Source of the DNA: an uncultured Dehalococcoidia bacterium
GTDB taxonomy: Bacteria; Chloroflexota; Dehalococcoidia; Lucifugimonadales; GCA-2712585
NCBI GenBank assembly: GCA_951812825.1
Contig: OX638324.1
Span: 1,859,141-1,923,140 of the forward strand
Length of the DNA stretch: 64,000 nucleotides
Direction: 5' to 3'
How positions within the stretch are numbered: the first letter of the stretch is position 1; each line of letters opens with the position of its first letter. Of the stretch, positions 7,671 through 17,093 are shown in pieces. A program made the translations under genes and the position numbers. The notes below the pieces were generated by a model. That model searched no databases, was not told the origin of the DNA, and worked only from the letters and a program-made list of their open reading frames with translations.

Positions 7671-8549
7671 TCAGGGATGGGCGTGGACTTGTATCGATTG
7701 CAGGACTTCGTCCCGGTATTCAGAGAGGGACCGGGCGCGGGCCAGGGAGGCTTTCAGCAGGCCCAGGGGGGTGCCGCCGTCGTGGCGCTCGCCCTTCAGC
7801 ACATAGGCAAACAGGGGGTTAGATTCCAGCAGAAGGGCCAGGCCGTCCGTTAGCTGAATCTCGCCCTTGGCGCCGGGCTTCGTCCGTTTCAGTGCGTCGA
7901 AGACGGCTGATGGAAGTATATACCGGCCCACGATGGCCAGGTTGGAGGGTGCATCTTCCGGCGGCGGTTTCTCCACCAGCCCGAGAATGCGCGACTCTCC
8001 GTCTGAGAGGTATTCCGGATCGACGACGCCGTAGCTGCTAACCCGCTCCGGCGGGACCTGCTCCACGGCGATGACGCCGCCGCCCCTTCGACGGTATACC
8101 TCCAGCATCTGGGCCAGCGCGGGGGTCTCATGAAAGACAACATCGTCGGGGAGAATAACGGCGAAGGGTTCGTCGCCCACCACGTCGCGGGCGGTGAGGA
8201 CGGCGTGGCCCAGGCCCAGGGGCTGTTCCTGTCGCACACTGCTTACCCGTGCGAGTCTGCCCAGCCGTTTCACCTGGTCCAGCAGTTCAGGCGGGACCTT
8301 GTCCTTCAGGGATTGTTCCAGCTGCGGATTGGACTGGAAGTACTGCTCAAGGGATTCCTTGTCCTCGGAGGTGACGAGGATTATCTCCTCGATGCCTGAG
8401 TCTACCGCTTCCTCCACGGCGTATTGGATGAGGGGCTTGTCGAAGAGGGGCAGCAACTCCTTGGGTACGGCCTTGGTGAGGGGGAGGAGGCGGGTGCCCA
8501 GGCCGGCGGCGGGAATGACGGCCTTTCTGATGGCTGGAAAATCTGGCAT
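7671..8549 (-). CDS. galU: UTP-glucose-1-phosphate uridylyltransferase
   Basis: Makes UDP-glucose from UTP and glucose-1-phosphate for glycan synthesis in the cytoplasm. The ATG at 8549 starts MPDFPAIRKAVIPAAGLGTRLLPLT, with the nucleotide-binding GxGTRLLPLTKAVPKELLP motif at once. Further GalU signatures are DKPLIQYAVEEAVDSGIEEIILVT, VILPDDV and GLVEKPPPEDAPSNLAIVGRYIL. The length (292 aa) matches the family. The open frame runs 44 codons further upstream, but that part has no GalU similarity and reads through intergenic sequence. DinB-family gene downstream. Confidence 0.95.
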   Translation of the reverse strand: MPDFPAIRKAVIPAAGLGTRLLPLTKAVPKELLPLFDKPLIQYAVEEAVDSGIEEIILVTSEDKESLEQYFQSNPQLEQSLKDKVPPELLDQVKRLGRLARVSSVRQEQPLGLGHAVLTARDVVGDEPFAVILPDDVVFHETPALAQMLEVYRRRGGGVIAVEQVPPERVSSYGVVDPEYLSDGESRILGLVEKPPPEDAPSNLAIVGRYILPSAVFDALKRTKPGAKGEIQLTDGLALLLESNPLFAYVLKGERHDGGTPLGLLKASLARARSLSEYRDEVLQSIQVHAHP

Positions 8550-9104
8550 ATGTGCAATTCTAACATCACCCCCACCCTGAAACAACGAAAGGGGCACCTC
8601 GCTATTTACGAAAGTGACACTTTTCGGTTGCCGACACATTCCCCATCCTGCTATCCTCCCTACATGAACGAAAAACCCCACACCGGCGCATCCTCCTCCT
8701 CAAACCGGACACGCCGGGCAAACATGATACATGCGCTCAGTCCATCTTCCCAAAACGCCCAAAACGAGAAAACGAGTCCAAAATCGGCGATTTCACGCCT
8801 GCATCTCCCGAAAACGTCCCATACTCGTTTTCAAAATCGAGTTGCCTCCCAAAGCTGTCCGGTTTGAAACGAGTCACTCGTTTCCCACTCGTTCCTAATA
8901 CGCCGTATCACAAAAGTGGCCGCACTCCTCCCGTCCGGACACCCCCGGGAAATCGTCGGGCGTTTGACACCCGACGCCGGGCAAGCCTAACATTAACTCA
9001 GGCTGTGCTAGGCGGGGAGCTAGCGGTGCCCTGGACCCGCAATCCGCTATAGCGGGGTTGAATTCCTTCCCGAGGCTAGATCAATGTACCTCTATTCTCT
9101 GAAA
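8550..9104. other. non-coding interval between galU and the SRP RNA gene
   Basis: No supported gene. Around 8760-8890 the sequence is rich in ACGAG/CTCGTTTT words. On the minus strand it carries GCAGGCGTG (8794-8802), a degenerate match to the repeat family at 30682-30795 and 61351-61464. The promoter of the SRP RNA must lie near 9050-9100 but I see no strong match. Confidence 0.45.
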
Positions 9105-9214
9105 GGGTGCTGAGGGCTGGGTCCCACGCGGCGAAGTCCTGTGAATCCCGCCAGGTCCGGAAGGAAGCAACGGTAAGCAGCCAACTTCGGGCGCCGTGGG
9201 GCAGCCTGGCCTGA
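9105..9214 (+). ncRNA. ffs: signal recognition particle RNA, small bacterial type
   Basis: Contains the near-invariant domain IV core CAGGTCCGGAAGGAAGCA (about 9152-9169) that binds Ffh. Flanking arms GGGCTGGGTCCCACG...GGC on the 5' side and GCCGTGGGGCAGCC on the 3' side pair into the long hairpin. The length of about 100 nt fits the 4.5S-like form without an Alu domain. The ends are set by the pairing arms and may be off by some bases. ksgA begins about 30 bases downstream. Confidence 0.93.
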
Positions 9215-9243
9215 GCCTGATCAGCCGGATACGTTCATTGATT

Positions 9244-10092
9244 GTGTCGAAGGAAGGTGCACGGCCTTTAACTCCAACTTCTCGCAGGCACAGGGGCTCC
9301 CGAAAGGCCCTTGGCCAGCATTTTCTTACGGACCGCCGCGTTCTCTCACGCATCCTGGAAGCGGCCGATGTTTCGCCGGAGGACACGGTGGTGGAGGTGG
9401 GCCCGGGCAGGGGGTTCCTCACGCGGGAGCTTGTGAAGCTTGCCCGCCGTGTGGTGGCGGTGGAGATTGACGAGACCCTTGCCGGTGGCCTGGCAACGAA
9501 GCTGGACAATCCGCCAAACCTTGAAGTGTTGATGGCGGACGCCCGCACGGCGGACCTGGATTTCGAAGGCCCGTACAAGGTGGTGGCCAACCTTCCCTAC
9601 TATGCGGCGAACCCTATAGTACGGCGGTTCCTGGAGATGGAGCGTCAGCCCGCTCGGCTGGTGGTGATGGTGCAGAAGGAGGTGGCCCTTTCGATGGCAG
9701 CGTCGCCGGGACGGATGACGGTGCTTTCGGTGGCGGTGCAGTTCTACGGCTCGCCGCGGCTGGTGTGCAGCGTGCCGCCAAGGGCTTTCCGGCCCGCGCC
9801 GAAGGTGCACTCGGCGGTGGTGAGCATCGACGTGAAGCCGGAGGCGCGGAAGCGGGTGGACGACGAGTCCCGGTTCTTCCAACTGGTGCGGGCGGGTTTT
9901 GCCGCGCCCCGGAAGCAGCTGCGGAACTCCCTTACCCAGGGGTTGAGGGTCGATGGGGCGGAAGCGTCAGCGTTGCTGGCAAGCGCAGACATCGATGCCC
10001 GACGCAGGCCGGGGACGCTGACGGTGGAGGAGTGGATTTCGCTATACAAGCACATGCCGGAGGTGGCGGAAGAAGAGGACGGCGGGAGTTGA
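9244..10092 (+). CDS. rsmA: 16S rRNA (adenine(1518)-N6/adenine(1519)-N6)-dimethyltransferase
   Basis: KsgA/RsmA dimethylates two adjacent adenines in helix 45 of 16S rRNA during 30S maturation. Signatures: KALGQHFLTDRRVLSRIL, motif I VVEVGPGRGFLTREL, acidic VVAVEIDETLAGGL, DARTADLDF, catalytic motif IV NLPYYAANPIVRRFL, and the C-terminal PPRAFRPAPKVHSAVV and RAGFAAPRKQLRNSL. The open frame begins at 9196 inside the SRP RNA. I prefer the GTG at 9244, which clears the RNA and gives the normal ~280 aa. The start remains uncertain, since a TTG at 9238 is possible. It overlaps ispE by four bases. Confidence 0.94.
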   Translation: MSKEGARPLTPTSRRHRGSRKALGQHFLTDRRVLSRILEAADVSPEDTVVEVGPGRGFLTRELVKLARRVVAVEIDETLAGGLATKLDNPPNLEVLMADARTADLDFEGPYKVVANLPYYAANPIVRRFLEMERQPARLVVMVQKEVALSMAASPGRMTVLSVAVQFYGSPRLVCSVPPRAFRPAPKVHSAVVSIDVKPEARKRVDDESRFFQLVRAGFAAPRKQLRNSLTQGLRVDGAEASALLASADIDARRRPGTLTVEEWISLYKHMPEVAEEEDGGS

Positions 10093-11009
10093 CGTCGGCA
10101 ACGGCGGCGAGAGGAAGGCAGGTCTCGGAGGGCGTCACGGCGCTGGCCTACGCCAAGGTTAACCTGACGCTGGAGGTGCTGGGTCGTCGTGACGACGGAT
10201 ATCACGAGGTGGTCACGGCGCTGCAGACGGTGAGCCTGCATGACCGGTTGACCTTCGTTGCGGATGCAGAGATTTCGGTGGAGTGTTCCGTTCCGAGTTT
10301 GTCCAGCCCCGACAATCTGGCCTGGAGGGCTGCGCAGGCGCTCAAGGAGGCGACGGGATATGCAGGTGGAGCGCTAATAAGCATCGAGAAGGGTATACCG
10401 GAGGCGATGGGGTTGGGTGGGGGCAGCAGCGACGCGGCAGCTGCGTTGGTTGCCTTGAATCGCCTGTGGGAGTTGGGCCTGTCCGTAACGGAACTGGAAG
10501 AGGTGGGCCGGGGCCTGGGGGCTGACGTTCCTTTCCTGGTCGGCGGAGGAACCGCACTGGGTGTCGGCAGAGGCGACCGGCTGACGAGGCTCCGACCCCT
10601 TCCCCCACAGTGGTTGGTGATTGTGTGTCCTATGTTGAGGGTGGAGGAAAAGACCCGCCGGATGTATGGCCTGTTGGACAGGGAGTCCTACACTGATGGG
10701 AAGGTGACGCGGGTCTTAGTCGACGCCGTGGAGCGGGCTGAATTCTCTCATCAGATGCTCTACAACGTATTCGAGTCGGTAGCCTTCGACGTCTTCCCCG
10801 GCCTGGACCGGGTGATGCGGGACGTGGAGGACGCGGGAGTTCGCCACGTGAGCCTTTCGGGGAGCGGTCCGGCCCTGTATGCGCTCGTGGGCGATGAAGG
10901 AGAGGGGCGGCACATCAGAGACAGGCTGGCGCGTCTCGGCCATCGGGCATACCTGGCGGAGACGAGGGATTCCTCGCCTCACTTGACGCTGGGCATTGAA
11001 GAAAACTAG
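10089..11009 (+). CDS. ispE: 4-diphosphocytidyl-2-C-methyl-D-erythritol kinase
   Basis: GHMP-family kinase phosphorylating CDP-methylerythritol in the MEP (non-mevalonate) isoprenoid pathway. Seen: AYAKVNLTLEVLGRRDDGYHEV at the N-terminus, the ATP-binding GHMP loop IPEAMGLGGGSSDAAAAL, and LSGSGPALYALV in the C-terminal domain. No ATG exists near the expected start. The TTG at 10089 overlaps the ksgA stop (TTGA), gives 306 aa and implies translational coupling. The frame remains open far upstream inside ksgA, which is a shadow. The start is the uncertain point; the product is not. Confidence 0.93.
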   Translation: MTSATAARGRQVSEGVTALAYAKVNLTLEVLGRRDDGYHEVVTALQTVSLHDRLTFVADAEISVECSVPSLSSPDNLAWRAAQALKEATGYAGGALISIEKGIPEAMGLGGGSSDAAAALVALNRLWELGLSVTELEEVGRGLGADVPFLVGGGTALGVGRGDRLTRLRPLPPQWLVIVCPMLRVEEKTRRMYGLLDRESYTDGKVTRVLVDAVERAEFSHQMLYNVFESVAFDVFPGLDRVMRDVEDAGVRHVSLSGSGPALYALVGDEGEGRHIRDRLARLGHRAYLAETRDSSPHLTLGIEEN

Positions 11010-11053
11010 ACTATCTGCGGTCTTTTCAGGTTTGACCAGAGGGGAACTCAACA

Positions 11054-11980
11054 ATGATAGGCATCTTGAACGCCATCCGGATAGACATGGATCCGGATAT
11101 GATTACCTTGGGGTCCTTCGTGCTCACGTGGCACGGGTTCTTCACCTTTGTGGGTGTTGTGATTGCGGTGGCCCTGGTGGCCTACTGGGCCAATAAGGAG
11201 AAGATTCCGCCGGACACCATTCTTTCGGTATCGGTGTGGGCCATCCTGGGCGGCATTATCGGTGCGCGGCTGGTGCACGTGGTGGACTTCTGGACGCGGG
11301 TGTACCAGAACGACCCTCTCAGCGTCTTCTACATCTGGGAAGGGGGCATCGCCATCTACGGCGCAGTGCTGGGAGGCTTCGCCGGGGGCGCCATCTACGC
11401 GCTGGTGCGGAACCGGGACGGGCTTATCAACTTCTGGAACAGGTTCCTCTTCTTCCTTGGGCGCATCGAAAGGATGCCCATGCCCTCCGTGGGCAAGCTG
11501 GCGGACCTTACGGCTCCCGCTCTTGTTCTCACGATGGCCATCGGGCGCATTGGCGACATCATCAACGGGGAGCACATCGCCCGTGTCACCAGCATGCCCT
11601 GGGGCTTCGTCTACACCCACGATAAGACCCAGGCGCTGTACCGCAACATCGCGGAGGGCCGGTCGTCGTTGACGCCCTCCCATCCCGCGGTGGTGTACGA
11701 GATGATATGGGACGTGGCGATTCTGGGATTTCTCTGGTTCGTCCTGCGCAACAAGCTGCGGCCCGACGGGATGGTTTTCGTGGCCTTCCTGGCGCTCTAC
11801 TCGCTGGGGCGGTTCTTCATCAGCTTCATCCGGCAGGACCAGGTGTGGATAGTCGGGCTGGACATGGCGCAGATAATCTCGCTGATTGTGATGGCGATTA
11901 CGGTAACGGTGCTGATATCGAAGGCCCAGGTTATCCGGCCGGGTCAGCGGCGGCGCATCCGAGAAGAGTCTCAGGAGTAG
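11054..11980 (+). CDS. lgt: prolipoprotein diacylglyceryl transferase
   Basis: Transfers diacylglycerol from phosphatidylglycerol to the lipobox cysteine of prolipoproteins, the first step of lipoprotein maturation, in the cytoplasmic membrane. 308 aa with about seven helices. Signatures include GGIIGARLVHVVDFW, WEGGIAIYGAVLGGF (the conserved GG-x-x-x-YG region), GRIGDIINGEHIAR (Lgt signature Arg/Gly/Asn) and SHPAVVYEM. The ATG at 11054 follows GAGGGGAACTC. It fits a genome rich in lipoproteins (several in this window), 44 bases after ispE. Confidence 0.96.
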   Translation: MIGILNAIRIDMDPDMITLGSFVLTWHGFFTFVGVVIAVALVAYWANKEKIPPDTILSVSVWAILGGIIGARLVHVVDFWTRVYQNDPLSVFYIWEGGIAIYGAVLGGFAGGAIYALVRNRDGLINFWNRFLFFLGRIERMPMPSVGKLADLTAPALVLTMAIGRIGDIINGEHIARVTSMPWGFVYTHDKTQALYRNIAEGRSSLTPSHPAVVYEMIWDVAILGFLWFVLRNKLRPDGMVFVAFLALYSLGRFFISFIRQDQVWIVGLDMAQIISLIVMAITVTVLISKAQVIRPGQRRRIREESQE

Positions 11981-12000
11981 AGAGAGCGTCGGCCTCAACC

Positions 12001-13668
12001 CTACTTGGAAGGCCGAAAATCCTCCACCCTGAGTTCAATGACGCGCTGCCCTCTCCAGGAGTTGATGGAGAGGGAGTAGGCCAGGTCCATCAAGCCGTTT
12101 TCGGGTAGTTGGCGCACTCCCTGACGAAAGGCGAAGGCGGTCCAGGAAGCGCGTCCGTCCCATAGCTTGAGGCGCAGGTGTTGCCCCTCCCCGCCGACCC
12201 GTTTGGCTTCCTGAAGCTTCATATGCGGGGCGAGAAATACGGGCTTGGGATTGCCGTAGCCGAAGGGTTCCAGGGCAGCAAGGCTCTTGTAGGTCTCGCC
12301 CATGAGGTCCATGGGGCGCGCTTCGGCGTCGATCTGAAGGGTGGGAGCGGGCAAGCGGTCGCCGAGGGTCTTTCGGGCGATGGAGGTCAGCTTAGCTCGA
12401 AGTTCCTCAAGGTTGGCGCGGCTCATGACGAAACCGGCGGCCATGGAGTGCCCGCCGAATCGCTGGAACAGGGGCCGACACTGTTCGAAGGCGGCGATGA
12501 CGTTGAAAGCGGGGACGCTGCGGGCGCTGGCGCGGACAAGACCGCCGTCGAGGGACATGACAACGGCGGGCTTGTGGAAGGCTTCCACCATGCGACTGGC
12601 AACGAGGCCGGAGATTCCGGGGTCGAAGTCTTCGTGGGCAAGGAGGATTATCGGTTCGGCGGGGTCGGCCATTTCCAGAGCCTTTTCACAGGCGGCTTCC
12701 GTGTTGCGCTGGCGCTCCCGATTGAAGTCTTCCAGGGTTTCCGCCAAGGCGTTGGCTTCGCCGGCGGTGTCGCAGGTCAGGAGACGGTAGCTGGAGATGG
12801 CGTGCTGCAAACGTCCGGCGGCGTTGAGGCGGGGCGCAATGATGAAGGAGATGGCGCCGCTGTCGATGTCGCGGGGAGAGAGCTTGGCCTGACGGTAGAG
12901 GGCGTTCAGGCCGGCGTTGCCAGTGTGTTGGAGTTGCTGGAGTCCGGCAGTGACGATGGCCCGGTTTTCACCCTGGAGGGGGCCGAGGTCGGCAACGGTG
13001 CCGATGGCGGCGAGGGCGAGCAGGTTGCGGGGCCAGGCTTTGTTCAGGTGCCGGTAGAGGCCTTGAATCAGCTTGATAGCTAAGCCGGCTCCCGTGAGTT
13101 CCGTGAAGGGGTAGTCGGAGCCGGGCACTTTAGGGTCGATTGTCGCCAGCGCGGGAGGCAGGGTGACTGAAGGGGTGTGGTGGTCGGTGATGATGACGTC
13201 AAGGCCCAGGTCGGCGGCAAATTCGACCTCCTGGTGGGAGGTGACGCCGCAATCGACGGTGACGATTAGGGAGACGCCGGAGTGTCTGAGGGCCTGGACG
13301 GCTTCGACGTTCAGGCCGTGACCTTCAGTGATGCGGTGGGGAATGTAGGGGGTTACGTGGCCGCCCAGCGCGCCGAGACCCTGGGCAAGAATTGCGGTGG
13401 CGGTGACGCCGTCGGCGTCGAAGTCGCCGAACACGCCGATGGTCTCGCCAGAGCCGATGGCTTGGGCCAGCCGCTCCACGGCAGCGGCCATTTGAGGGAG
13501 CAGGCTGGGGTTGTGGAAGGGTTCCGGGGGGCCTTCCAGGAAGGCGCGGGCTTCCTCGGGCGTGGCGATGCCGCGGTTGTAGAGGACCTGGGCCGCCACC
13601 TTTGGCAGTTCGACGCTGCGGGCAAATTCGGGAGGCGCGGGCGTTTGGAGGCGCCAGGACTTAGTCAT
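12001..13668 (-). CDS. recJ: single-stranded-DNA-specific 5'-3' exonuclease RecJ
   Basis: DHH-family nuclease of recombination and repair. The ATG at 13668 (MTKSWRLQ) gives 555 aa, near the E. coli length. Motifs: GDFDADGVTATAIL (motif I), VDCGVTSHQEVEFA (II), the DHH motif ITDHHTP (III), TGAGLAIKL, GTVADLGPLQGENR and, in the DHHA1 part, RFGGHSMAAGF. All metal-binding Asp/His residues appear intact. The frame extends 24 codons further upstream without family similarity. It lies downstream of fabF on the same strand with about 100 bases between. Confidence 0.95.
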   Translation of the reverse strand: MTKSWRLQTPAPPEFARSVELPKVAAQVLYNRGIATPEEARAFLEGPPEPFHNPSLLPQMAAAVERLAQAIGSGETIGVFGDFDADGVTATAILAQGLGALGGHVTPYIPHRITEGHGLNVEAVQALRHSGVSLIVTVDCGVTSHQEVEFAADLGLDVIITDHHTPSVTLPPALATIDPKVPGSDYPFTELTGAGLAIKLIQGLYRHLNKAWPRNLLALAAIGTVADLGPLQGENRAIVTAGLQQLQHTGNAGLNALYRQAKLSPRDIDSGAISFIIAPRLNAAGRLQHAISSYRLLTCDTAGEANALAETLEDFNRERQRNTEAACEKALEMADPAEPIILLAHEDFDPGISGLVASRMVEAFHKPAVVMSLDGGLVRASARSVPAFNVIAAFEQCRPLFQRFGGHSMAAGFVMSRANLEELRAKLTSIARKTLGDRLPAPTLQIDAEARPMDLMGETYKSLAALEPFGYGNPKPVFLAPHMKLQEAKRVGGEGQHLRLKLWDGRASWTAFAFRQGVRQLPENGLMDLAYSLSINSWRGQRVIELRVEDFRPSK

Positions 13669-13770
13669 AGCGTGAGCCGGGTCTGGGTGGAACGAATGTC
13701 GGGCGGCTGCCCTGCCGGACGTTCGGACGTATGATTGCATCCGTGCTTGGGTCGAAGGCGCGTAGGATGG

Positions 13771-15027
13771 CTAGAGATTTTCGGCTTGGGTGAAGACGAG
13801 GACGGAGTTGTGGCCGCCGAAGCCGAAGGAGTTGCTGATTAGTGCCCTGATGGACCTGGGCCGGGCAGCGTCCGGGGTGTAGTCCAGGTCGCAGTCGACG
13901 TCGGGATTTTCGAGGTTGATGGTGGGTGGCACCACGCCTTCCTGCATGGCCATGACGCAGATGCCCGCTTCGACGGCGCCGCCGGCTCCCAGGAGGTGTC
14001 CGGTCATGGACTTGGTGGAGCTGACGGAGGCGCGGTAGGCGTCTTCGCCAAGGGCGAGCTTGATGGCGATGGTCTCCTGCCTGTCGTTGAGAGGGGTGGA
14101 GGTGCCGTGGGCGTTGACGTAGTCCACCTCGGAGGGTTCCACCTCGGCCTGGCGGAGGGCCTGCTTGACGGCGCTGGCGGCGCTTTCGCCGGTCTCGGAG
14201 GGTTCGGTGACGTGGAAGGCATCGGAAGTGGAGGCGTAGCCTGCCAGCTCTGCCAGGGGCTTAACGCCGCGTCTGAGGACGCTTTCGTGGCTTTCGAGAA
14301 CTAGGATGGCTGCGCCTTCGCCGATTACGAAGCCGTCCCGTTCGGCGTCGAAGGGGCGGCTGGCCTTCTGGGGTTCGTCGTTGCGGCGGGAGAGGGCGCG
14401 CATGTTGCCGAAGCCGGCCACGGCAATGGGGCAGATGGGGGCTTCGCTGCCGCCGGCGAGCACCACGTCCATTTCGCCGCGGGCTACGAGCCCGGCAGCG
14501 GCTCCGATGGCGTCGGCGCCGCTGGAGCAGGAGGAGACGGTGCAGAAGTTGGGACCGAGGGCGCCTGTCATCATGGAGAGATGGGCGGCGGCCATGTCGC
14601 CAAGCATCATGGGGATTAGGAAGGGAGAAACCCGGCGGGGGCCGCGGTTGGAGAGAACCTCCTGCTGGCTGGAGAGGGTGAGAATTCCGCCGATGCCGCT
14701 GCCCACGAGGGCGGACATGCGGTATCTATCCACGTGGTTGTTGTTGTGAAGGTTGGCTTGGGCGAGGGCTTCTCGGGCGGCGGCGGCGGCGAACTGGGTG
14801 AACCGGTCCGTGCGCCGGGCCTGCTTTCTGTCCATGTGCGCCTCGGGGTCGAAGCCCTTGACTTCGGCGGCGATCTGGGTGCTGAAGCCTTCGGTGTCGA
14901 AGGCGGAAATGCGGGCGACGCCGGATACTCCTGACTTGATGCCATCCCAGGAAGAAGGCGCGTCCAAGCCCTGGGGGCTGATGATCCCCAAGCCGGTCAC
15001 GAAAACGCGGTTTCGCTCACTATCCAT
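13771..15027 (-). CDS. fabF: beta-ketoacyl-ACP synthase II
   Basis: Condenses malonyl-ACP with acyl-ACP in type II fatty acid elongation. 418 aa, full length. Catalytic Cys167 in FCTVSSCSSGADAIG. First catalytic His in VNAHGTSTPLNDRQE. Second His in KSMTGHLLGAGGAVEAG. The C-terminal GFGGHNSVLVF is also typical. The N-terminal VFVTGLGIISPQG confirms the start. There is no acpP or fabG beside it, so this is not the usual fab cluster. It lies between the radical SAM gene and recJ, all on the same strand. Confidence 0.95.
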   Translation of the reverse strand: MDSERNRVFVTGLGIISPQGLDAPSSWDGIKSGVSGVARISAFDTEGFSTQIAAEVKGFDPEAHMDRKQARRTDRFTQFAAAAAREALAQANLHNNNHVDRYRMSALVGSGIGGILTLSSQQEVLSNRGPRRVSPFLIPMMLGDMAAAHLSMMTGALGPNFCTVSSCSSGADAIGAAAGLVARGEMDVVLAGGSEAPICPIAVAGFGNMRALSRRNDEPQKASRPFDAERDGFVIGEGAAILVLESHESVLRRGVKPLAELAGYASTSDAFHVTEPSETGESAASAVKQALRQAEVEPSEVDYVNAHGTSTPLNDRQETIAIKLALGEDAYRASVSSTKSMTGHLLGAGGAVEAGICVMAMQEGVVPPTINLENPDVDCDLDYTPDAARPRSIRALISNSFGFGGHNSVLVFTQAENL

Positions 15028-15121
15028 CTAAAGCAACACTAATAATGCGAAATATGTGGGTCTAGATTGTAGGAAGAGCGCCAAGCCTGGCGGGATTGGC
15101 CGCAGCGGGTAACGTTGTGGG

Positions 15122-16744
15122 CTACTCCTGGCGGGCAGGCTTGGGCCGGGACATCTTGAGGGAGCCGCTGGTGAGAATGCGGTTCTTGGAGGAGTCGAGA
15201 CGGTCCTTGATGGCCTCGCCAATCTCGTTGACGCGGGTGGAGATAGATCCCTTGAGTTCCTTGCTGGTGGCGGCCAGTTCCCTCCGCCGGTAGGTGATGA
15301 TGCCGGAGAGCTCCTCGCCCTTGGCGGCGAGGCGGATGCGATAGCGCTCGATGAGTCGGAAGAGGCGGGCGTAGAGGTTGTCCACGGGGTTCAGCTTGGA
15401 GTGGAACTTGTTAAAGATTCGGCGGGACTCTTCCATGCCCCAACGGGGGTCCTGGTGCACGAACTGGCGGCCCGTGTAGAGGTGGTAGGGGCGCATCTGC
15501 CCCTCGCCGAGAACTTCGCCGTTGGCGTCCAGGGGGACCAGGTCGGTCCAGTTGGAAGTGGCGGGCAGGGGCGTTAGCAGATTGGCCGTCTGATACCTGC
15601 TTATCTGGGTTACCCAGTCGGCCATCTCCATGATGCCTTCCTCGGTGTCGTAGGGGAGGCCGATGATGGTCATGGCGACGATGCTGAAGCCCATATCGTT
15701 CAGGTTGATGAGGTCCTTGTAGACCTGGCCGGGGTCCTGGCGCTTGTTGACAAGTTCCAGGTTCTTGGCGTCGGAGGACTCTACGCCGACGTAGAGCATC
15801 TCCATGCCGATTTCCTGCAGGGCGTGGGAGAGTTCCGGGTCCTGGCCAATTTCGGCGCGGGTCTGGCAGATGATGTACATGTCGTCGGAGTGGCCCTTCC
15901 AGCCCTTGATGCGCTCCAGCCGCTCGTTGCGGTACTTGACGGCGCGGAGGGGCGGTGGGTGGAGGTCGTCGGAGAGGAAGACGCTGAATCGTCCTTCCCT
16001 GTTGGTGTGGATAAGGCCGTCGGAGGCCATTTCGCGCAGCTGGGCCAGCCGCTTCAGTTCTACGTCTCTCTTGACCATGCGGTAGCCGAGGAACTGCTGG
16101 ATGACCTGGCAGTAGGTGCAGCTTTCCGTGCAGCCGCGCACGGTTTCCATGACGCCGCCGGCCATGGGTTTGGAGGGAGTGAGGTCACGGATGGAGTAGA
16201 AGTCCGGGAGTTCTACCAGATCGGGCGGGATGACGCCAACGCGGCGGGTCTGGGTGGTGTTGCCTTCGACCTGGTAGGTGACGCCGGGGATCTTGGCGAG
16301 GCACTTGTCGCGCTCGTCGCCTTTGAAGGTAAGCAGCACGTCGAGGAGCTGGCCTATGATGTCCTCGCCTTCGCGCTGGACGATAACGTCGAACTTGCCT
16401 TCGCGGAAGGCCTCGTCGGGGAGCGGGCCCATGTGGGGGCCGCCACCGACGGTGATGAGGTCGGGGTGGAATTCCTTGGCCATGCGGCCGATTTCGTAGG
16501 CGCGGGGGACCTCGTTGATGAGGGCGGACATAAGGAGAACATCGACCCCCTCGAGGTCCTTATCGGGGTCTATCTTGCCGCTGCGGTCTTCGAACCAGAT
16601 TTCCCGGTCGTAGAAGTAGGGCCCGTCCCACTGGGCGAGGGCGCCTGAGAGGAAGAGCATTCCCTGCCTGGGGATGGCAACGAATTCGAAGTTACCGCCC
16701 GGAGACCTGGGTTGCACCAAGACAACTCGTTTAATTCGAGACAC
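15122..16744 (-). CDS. B12-binding-domain radical SAM protein
   Basis: 540 aa. Residues ~1-140 form a Rossmann-like B12-binding-type domain (DVLLMSALINEVPRAYEIG, LITVGGGPHMGPLPDEA) without the DxHxxG His. The radical SAM core follows, with Cys205, Cys209 and Cys212 (GCTESCTYC), a DLHPPPLRAVKYRNERLERIK stretch and MLYVGVESSD in the barrel. The C-terminus (~430-540) is helical and charged. Such proteins perform methylations or rearrangements on lipids, tetrapyrroles or natural products. This one has no clear neighbour that reveals a substrate. A perfect -10 hexamer lies upstream at 16836-16841. Confidence 0.87.
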   Translation of the reverse strand: MSRIKRVVLVQPRSPGGNFEFVAIPRQGMLFLSGALAQWDGPYFYDREIWFEDRSGKIDPDKDLEGVDVLLMSALINEVPRAYEIGRMAKEFHPDLITVGGGPHMGPLPDEAFREGKFDVIVQREGEDIIGQLLDVLLTFKGDERDKCLAKIPGVTYQVEGNTTQTRRVGVIPPDLVELPDFYSIRDLTPSKPMAGGVMETVRGCTESCTYCQVIQQFLGYRMVKRDVELKRLAQLREMASDGLIHTNREGRFSVFLSDDLHPPPLRAVKYRNERLERIKGWKGHSDDMYIICQTRAEIGQDPELSHALQEIGMEMLYVGVESSDAKNLELVNKRQDPGQVYKDLINLNDMGFSIVAMTIIGLPYDTEEGIMEMADWVTQISRYQTANLLTPLPATSNWTDLVPLDANGEVLGEGQMRPYHLYTGRQFVHQDPRWGMEESRRIFNKFHSKLNPVDNLYARLFRLIERYRIRLAAKGEELSGIITYRRRELAATSKELKGSISTRVNEIGEAIKDRLDSSKNRILTSGSLKMSRPKPARQE

Positions 16745-16835
16745 TGGAGAAACCTCCGGTTATCCTTTGTAGATTGTCAGAGAAGGGGTGAATTGCCCCC
16801 AGCTATGATTTTCTCTTCGCCTAATAGACTGGCGT

Positions 16836-16841
16836 ATTATA
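16836..16841 (-). promoter_or_regulatory. candidate -10 box for the radical SAM gene
   Basis: A perfect TATAAT on the minus strand about 92 bases upstream of the ATG at 16744, directly preceded by TG. No convincing -35 at 16-18 bases, so it could work as an extended -10-like promoter. The rest of 16745-17044 holds an 8-bp inverted repeat (GCCGCGCA and TGCGCGGC, about 16895-16933) and nothing else I recognise. Confidence 0.4.
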
Positions 16842-17044
16842 CAGATAAGGATGATTCAATGAAATAGGGGATCTTACAGCAAACTGCTGGGAGCGCCGCG
16901 CATCCGACATTTCCGGCGAGGTGCGCGGCTGAAGTGTTGATAGATTGTTCAGATGGCATACGATATCATATTTTGGGTCAGGTTTCCACAAGTGGGGGGT
17001 GACGGGATTGTTTGTGTTTCTGACGTAGGTTGTGACACGCTCAC

Positions 17045-17073
17045 TTTACCCAAGAATACATAAGTGCTATTAT
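17045..17073 (+). promoter_or_regulatory. candidate promoter of mtaB
   Basis: TTTACC (17045-17050), a 17-nt spacer, then TATTAT (17068-17073). The predicted transcription start lies about 10-15 bases before the mtaB start, giving a very short leader. Seen directly; activity is inferred. Confidence 0.45.
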
Positions 17074-17093
17074 ATGCCGACTAATTCCTTTGA

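Noticed and set aside
9765-10088. Long N-terminal extension of ispE inside ksgA
   Set aside because: No IspE similarity; it overlaps a conserved ksgA region in another frame. The start near 10089 fits the family length.
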